Positions 7,030-10,256 of a DNA stretch of 10,256 bases are shown one piece after another (position 1 is the first letter of the stretch; each line of letters opens with the position of its first letter). This DNA is from Nonomuraea sp. (lineage in GTDB: Bacteria > Actinomycetota > Actinomycetes > Streptosporangiales > Streptosporangiaceae). A program made the translations under genes and the position numbers. The stretch is taken from assembly GCA_013362835.1 (NCBI GenBank), contig JABFVJ010000139.1, positions 1-10,256 on the forward strand. Direction: 5' to 3'. Under the pieces are notes generated by a model, which was given only the letters and a program-made list of their open reading frames with translations, had not been told where the DNA came from and did no database searches.

Positions 7030-9207
7030 TTACTTGCCGGGCTCGGGGTCCCTGGGCAGGCCGAGCATGCGCTCGGCGATGATGTTGAGCTGCACCTCGG
7101 TGGTGCCGCCGTAGATGGTCATCGCCCTGGTCGCGAGCACCGCGCGGTTCCAGTAGCCGGCGTCGCCGAGCTTCATGTCCGCCGCCACCACGGCCTTGGC
7201 GCCGAGCAGGCTGACGGCCGTCTCGGAGACGTGCTGGGCGTGCGAGGTCGACAGCAGCTTCCGTACGGACGCGTCGGCGCCCGGCTCGGTGCCGGCCAGC
7301 TGCTTGAGCGTGACCCGCAGCGACAGCGCGTTGATCGAGTGGCCCTCGCAGACCACCCCGGCCACCTCCTGCTCCTCGGCCGGCGTGAGCTCGCGGCCCA
7401 GCCTGCCGATCAGCCCGAGCAGGTCGGGCACGGACGCGCCGGTGCCGCCCGAGCCGGAGGAGAGCGAGACGCGCTCGTTGGACAGCGTGTTGCGGGCGAC
7501 CTTCCAGCCGTCGCCGACCTCGCCCACGACCAGGTCGTCCGGGACGAAGACGTCGTCGAGGAAGACCTCGTTGAACAGGTTCTCGCCGGTCATCTCGGTG
7601 AGCGGCCTGACCGTGACGCCCTGCGCCTTCATGTCGACGAGGAAGTACGTGATGCCCTCGTGCTTGGTGCCCTCGGAGGAGTTGCGGGCGATGCAGATGC
7701 CCCACTCGGCCACGTGGGCGACCGAGGTCCAGATCTTCTGGCCGTTGAGCCGCCAGCCGCCCTCGACCTTCTCCGCCTTCATCTGCAGCGAGGCCAGGTC
7801 GGACCCGGCGCCGGGCTCGGAGAAGAGCTGGCACCAGATCATCTCGCCGCTGAGCGTCTTGGGCAGGAAACGTTCCTGCTGCTCGGGGGTGCCGTACACG
7901 GCGATCGACGGGACCACCCAGGCGCCGATGATCATCGCGGGGAGCCTGACCTTCGCGGCCTTGAGCTCCTGGGCGATGAGCACCTGCTCCAGCGGCTTGG
8001 CGTCGCGGCCCCACGGCTTCGGCAGGTGGGGCATGACGAACCCGCGCGCGGCGAGCGCCCGCTTCTGCTCCTGGCCTTCGAGCCGGGCGATCTCGGCGAT
8101 CTCGGAACGGATCCGCTCGCGCAGCTCCTCCGCGCCCTCGGGCAGGTCGATCTCCATCTCGCGGCCGACGCCCTGCAGGGCGAGCGCGGTCACGGAGGCC
8201 GCCCACTCGGACGAGGAGCCGAGCAGGGCGCGCAGGGTGAGCGCGCGCCGGTAGTACAGGTGCACGTCGTGCTCGAAGGTGTAGCCGATGCCGCCGAACG
8301 TCTGGATCGCGTCCTTGGCGCACTGCACCGCGGCGTCGGGGGCCATCACCCCGGCGACGGCGGCGGCGTACTCCAGCTCGCGGCCCTCGGCCCTGGTCGC
8401 GTCCCACACGGTGGCGCGGGCCTGCTCCAGGGCGACGAGCATGCGGGAGATCTTGTGCTTGATGCCCTGGAACTGGCCGATCGGGCGGCCGAACTGCTCG
8501 CGTACCTTGGCGTAGCCGGCGGCGGCCGTGACGCACCAGGAGGCGACGCCCGCGGCCTCGGCGCCGAGCAGGACGGCGGCCAGGTTGAGCACGTCGGGGC
8601 TCTCGACGCCGTCCAGCACGCGCTCGGCGGGCACGGTCACGTCCGACAGCTCCACCTTGGCCACCGGCCTGGTCAGGTCGAGCGACTTGACGGCGGTGAC
8701 GGTGACGGCGGAGGCGTCGACGGCGATCCACTCCTCGCCCTCCGACGTGGTCACCGGCAGCACCAGCACGTCGGCCAGCGAGCCGGCGAGCACCGGGTCG
8801 GCCGTGCCGGAGACGACCAGGGAGCCGTCGCCCGCGCGGGTGCCGGTGAGCGCCGCCGACAGCGCGACGGCGCCGGCGAGGGTGCCGTCGGCGAGGGCTT
8901 CGAGCAGCTCGTGCCGCTTGGAGGCGTGGATGACCGCGCTCGCCAGCACGGTCGGTACGTACGGGCCCGGCGCGAGCTTCTCGGCCAGCGCCTCGACGGC
9001 GACGGCCGCCTCCAGCAGCCCGTAGCCGGAGCCGCCGGACTCCTCGGGCAGATGCAGGCCGAGCAGCCCCTGCTCGGCGAGGCCCGACCAGAAGGGCGGA
9101 CGCTCGTCCGACCCGGATCGCAGCAGTTCCGAGGGAATGTTCCGCTCGGCCCAGCCGCTCACCGACTCGCGGAGCGCCTCGTGCTCCTCGCTCAGTCCGA
9201 TAGCCAT
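7030..9207 (-). CDS. Double-domain acyl-CoA dehydrogenase (large FadE type)
   Basis: This is an FAD-dependent enzyme that introduces the alpha-beta double bond into an acyl-CoA. The 725 residues match the large actinobacterial FadE proteins, in which two acyl-CoA dehydrogenase units are fused. Unit 1 (about 1-350) ends with the family pattern FGGIGYTFEHDVHLYYRRA (304-322). Unit 2 (about 385-725) has the FAD/substrate signature CQLFSEPGAGSDLAS (459-473), the beta-domain W in NGQKIWTS (488-495), and the C-terminal TIYGGTTEVQLNIIAERMLGLP (697-718). E578 in SNERVSL sits where isovaleryl- and long-chain dehydrogenases keep their catalytic glutamate. The other usual position (E in IYEGT) is G here. 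Unit 1 shows neither glutamate, so it is probably structural. The ATG is preceded by GGAGG seven bases upstream. The substrate is unknown; fatty, branched or sterol-side-chain acyl-CoA are all possible. No other beta-oxidation gene is adjacent in the window. Confidence 0.95.
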   Translation of the reverse strand: MAIGLSEEHEALRESVSGWAERNIPSELLRSGSDERPPFWSGLAEQGLLGLHLPEESGGSGYGLLEAAVAVEALAEKLAPGPYVPTVLASAVIHASKRHELLEALADGTLAGAVALSAALTGTRAGDGSLVVSGTADPVLAGSLADVLVLPVTTSEGEEWIAVDASAVTVTAVKSLDLTRPVAKVELSDVTVPAERVLDGVESPDVLNLAAVLLGAEAAGVASWCVTAAAGYAKVREQFGRPIGQFQGIKHKISRMLVALEQARATVWDATRAEGRELEYAAAVAGVMAPDAAVQCAKDAIQTFGGIGYTFEHDVHLYYRRALTLRALLGSSSEWAASVTALALQGVGREMEIDLPEGAEELRERIRSEIAEIARLEGQEQKRALAARGFVMPHLPKPWGRDAKPLEQVLIAQELKAAKVRLPAMIIGAWVVPSIAVYGTPEQQERFLPKTLSGEMIWCQLFSEPGAGSDLASLQMKAEKVEGGWRLNGQKIWTSVAHVAEWGICIARNSSEGTKHEGITYFLVDMKAQGVTVRPLTEMTGENLFNEVFLDDVFVPDDLVVGEVGDGWKVARNTLSNERVSLSSGSGGTGASVPDLLGLIGRLGRELTPAEEQEVAGVVCEGHSINALSLRVTLKQLAGTEPGADASVRKLLSTSHAQHVSETAVSLLGAKAVVAADMKLGDAGYWNRAVLATRAMTIYGGTTEVQLNIIAERMLGLPRDPEPGK

Positions 9208-9246
9208 TGCTCATCCTCCAGCCAGGTCAAAGTCCATGCCTCATGC

Positions 9247-9276
9247 CCAGAACCATATTCTAGAGCATGCTTCTGG
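9247..9276. promoter_or_regulatory. Inverted repeat, probable operator of the acyl-CoA dehydrogenase gene
   Basis: Ten-base arms CCAGAACCAT (9247-9256) and ATGCTTCTGG (9267-9276) match at 9 of 10 positions, with a 10-bp spacer. Arm centres are 20 bp apart, so both face the same side of the helix. The spacer holds a further TTCTAG half-site, which reads as TAGAAT (a -10-like hexamer) on the coding strand. No good -35 is seen. This arrangement in front of an acyl-CoA dehydrogenase gene suggests a TetR-type lipid regulator, which is inference. It begins 39 bases before the ATG. Confidence 0.5.
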
Positions 9277-9277
9277 C

Positions 9278-10256
9278 CTAGAGGGGCCTGACCTGCTGGA
9301 CGAGTGTGTTCAGATCAGCCCATCGCGCCTTGTTCTTGTCGGGGATCGAGGCCATCAGCATCGCGGGCTTGGTCTTGCCCACCTCGACGATCGTCACCAT
9401 GGCCTGGGCGGTCTGCGTCTTGCCGCCCGAGACGTACGTGACCTTGTAGCCGAGCGACCAGCCCTTGCCGACCGGGACCTTCTTGGAGCCGGTCCAGGCC
9501 GTCAGCTTGGCGCCCTCCGGGTACTGCGTACGCAGGGTCCAGCGGGCCGCGCGGATGGCGATCTCGCGGTAGTCGGCGTCCTTGGACGGCTTCTTCTCCG
9601 GCGCGTCGCCCGGGAACATGGCCGAGGCGATCACCGTGTGCGGGACGGCGACCTTGCCGATGCGCTGCGCGATGGAGAACGGCGCGAACGACTTGGCGTC
9701 CCAGGGGGCGGCCAGGCGCGGGTAGCTGATGCCGGTCTTCTTGTCGGAGATGATCCCGGTCACCACCGAGGGCGTGCCCGACTGCGTGGCGAAGCTCTTG
9801 CTCTCCGGCACCGGGGGCAGCACGATCGGCGTCTCGGTGGGGGTCGGGGAGGCGGTCGGGGTGGCGCTCGCGGCCGGCACCGGCGCGACGGAGACCGGCG
9901 GCCCCGCCTCCTCCTGCGTCGGCACGTCCCCCGAGAACACCACGAAGACCAGCACCACCGCCACAACGGTCACCAGAATGGCCCCCACCAGGTAAATCAC
10001 CCGAATGGGAATGTCACCGATGCCCCGCTTGGGCGGCTTCGTCACCACCCCCGCGACGGGCATCCCCGGCTGCGGCCAGACCTGCACCGGCTGATGCTCC
10101 CCCACCCTCCCAGCAGAAACCTGCACCCCCCGCCCCACAGAGGTGTGCCCACCAGGCGACTGCCCACCAAGCGGCTGCCCAATGTGCCCGCCAGGCGACT
10201 GCCCACCCGGCCCAGCAGGCGATTGCCCACCCGGCCCAAACCCCCCCCCCCCCCGC
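9278..10256 (-). CDS. Membrane-anchored protein with Gly/Gln/Pro-rich N-terminus, unknown function, 5' end beyond the window
   Basis: The frame is open from the window edge to TAG at 9278, so the start probably lies outside; a GTG at 10138 is an internal possibility but has no obvious advantage. Visible order: a Gly-rich run, repeats of GGQSP-G type, a proline-containing cytoplasmic segment ending KPPKRGIGDIPIR, one transmembrane helix (VIYLVGAILVTVVAVVLVFVVF, about 46-68 counted from the GTG), and a Pro/Thr/Ser-rich stalk (about 71-112). An extracytoplasmic domain of about 170 residues follows, with no cysteines, containing FAPFSIAQRIGKV and LGYKVTYVSGGKTQTAQ. This layout is common among actinomycete anchored proteins; I do not recognise the domain. 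The stalk composition suits an exported, wall-spanning linker. The gene lies 70 bp upstream of the acyl-CoA dehydrogenase gene and is probably a separate unit, given the intervening operator-like repeat. Confidence 0.8.
   Translation of the reverse strand, partial: RGGGGFGPGGQSPAGPGGQSPGGHIGQPLGGQSPGGHTSVGRGVQVSAGRVGEHQPVQVWPQPGMPVAGVVTKPPKRGIGDIPIRVIYLVGAILVTVVAVVLVFVVFSGDVPTQEEAGPPVSVAPVPAASATPTASPTPTETPIVLPPVPESKSFATQSGTPSVVTGIISDKKTGISYPRLAAPWDAKSFAPFSIAQRIGKVAVPHTVIASAMFPGDAPEKKPSKDADYREIAIRAARWTLRTQYPEGAKLTAWTGSKKVPVGKGWSLGYKVTYVSGGKTQTAQAMVTIVEVGKTKPAMLMASIPDKNKARWADLNTLVQQVRPL
10152..10231 (-). repeat. Imperfect 17-bp repeats encoding GGQSP-type units
   Basis: The 17-base unit CCAGGCGACTGCCCACC occurs identically at 10152-10168 and 10191-10207. 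A 15/17 copy lies at 10215-10231 and a 13/17 copy at 10167-10183. All are in frame, and on the minus strand they give GGQSPAG, GGQSPGG and related units. Spacing is irregular (15 and 24 bases), consistent with slippage-driven growth of a disordered cytoplasmic segment. Confidence 0.8.
10241..10254. repeat. 14-base C homopolymer at the window edge
   Basis: Fourteen consecutive C on the plus strand read as a run of glycine codons in the minus-strand gene. The tract is at the very end of the window. Its true length decides the reading frame further upstream, and such runs are often miscounted in sequencing or assembly. Confidence 0.85.

Noticed and set aside
5363..9214. Single 1,283-residue fusion running through the membrane-protein and acyl-CoA dehydrogenase regions
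   Set aside because: The part upstream of 6964 is a shadow of the acyl-CoA dehydrogenase, which is coded in another frame with its own ribosome site and stop. Only 5363-6964 of this frame looks like protein.
9227..9256. Nine-codon upstream reading frame before the acyl-CoA dehydrogenase gene
   Set aside because: Its ATG lies at or before the expected transcript start and it has no ribosome site.
7231..9291. Long plus-strand frame opposite the acyl-CoA dehydrogenase gene
   Set aside because: Low-complexity composition and complete overlap with a well-supported gene.

Overview
This window is very GC-rich, and its gene families point to an actinomycete. A Streptosporangiaceae-like organism such as Nonomuraea is plausible, but that is inference. 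All six genes supported here lie on the minus strand, so the window reads from right to left. Long open frames on the plus strand, and in the other minus frames, are GC-driven shadows.

Layout in transcription order:
- 10256 to 9278: a membrane-anchored protein of unknown function. Its Gly/Gln/Ser/Pro-rich N-terminus runs off the window at a 14-base G tract on the coding strand.
- 9277 to 9208: a 70-bp gap with a clear inverted repeat, probably an operator.
- 9207 to 7030: a 725-residue double-domain acyl-CoA dehydrogenase of the large FadE type.
- 7029 to 6965: a 65-bp gap dominated by a 35-bp palindrome, which includes the ribosome binding site of the next gene.
- 6964 to 5363: a multi-pass membrane protein that looks like a distant, shorter relative of the AftD/GT-C glycosyltransferases.
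- 5362 to 5239: a locally AT-rich gap with a likely promoter.
- 5238 to 1: a probable operon of a 43-residue DUF2613-like microprotein, a GT4 glycosyltransferase, and an AftD-like alpha-(1->3)-arabinofuranosyltransferase. The last two overlap by 4 bases (GTGA). The AftD C-terminus lies beyond position 1.

The left half reads as a cell-envelope glycan module. The cytoplasmic GT4 enzyme could build or prime a lipid-linked acceptor. The polytopic AftD-like enzyme would add sugar residues outside the membrane from a polyprenyl-phosphate donor, and the tiny membrane protein may accompany it; in Mycobacterium tuberculosis a DUF2613 gene also sits beside aftD. The right half (acyl-CoA dehydrogenase and anchored protein) appears to be separate housekeeping or lipid metabolism.

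No RNA genes, mobile elements, CRISPR arrays or phage genes were seen. The main points of interest are the sense-strand-specific hairpin at 6970-7004, the AT-rich 3' end of the GT4 gene with a possible internal aftD promoter, the easily missed 43-residue gene, and the apparently inactive first half of the acyl-CoA dehydrogenase.
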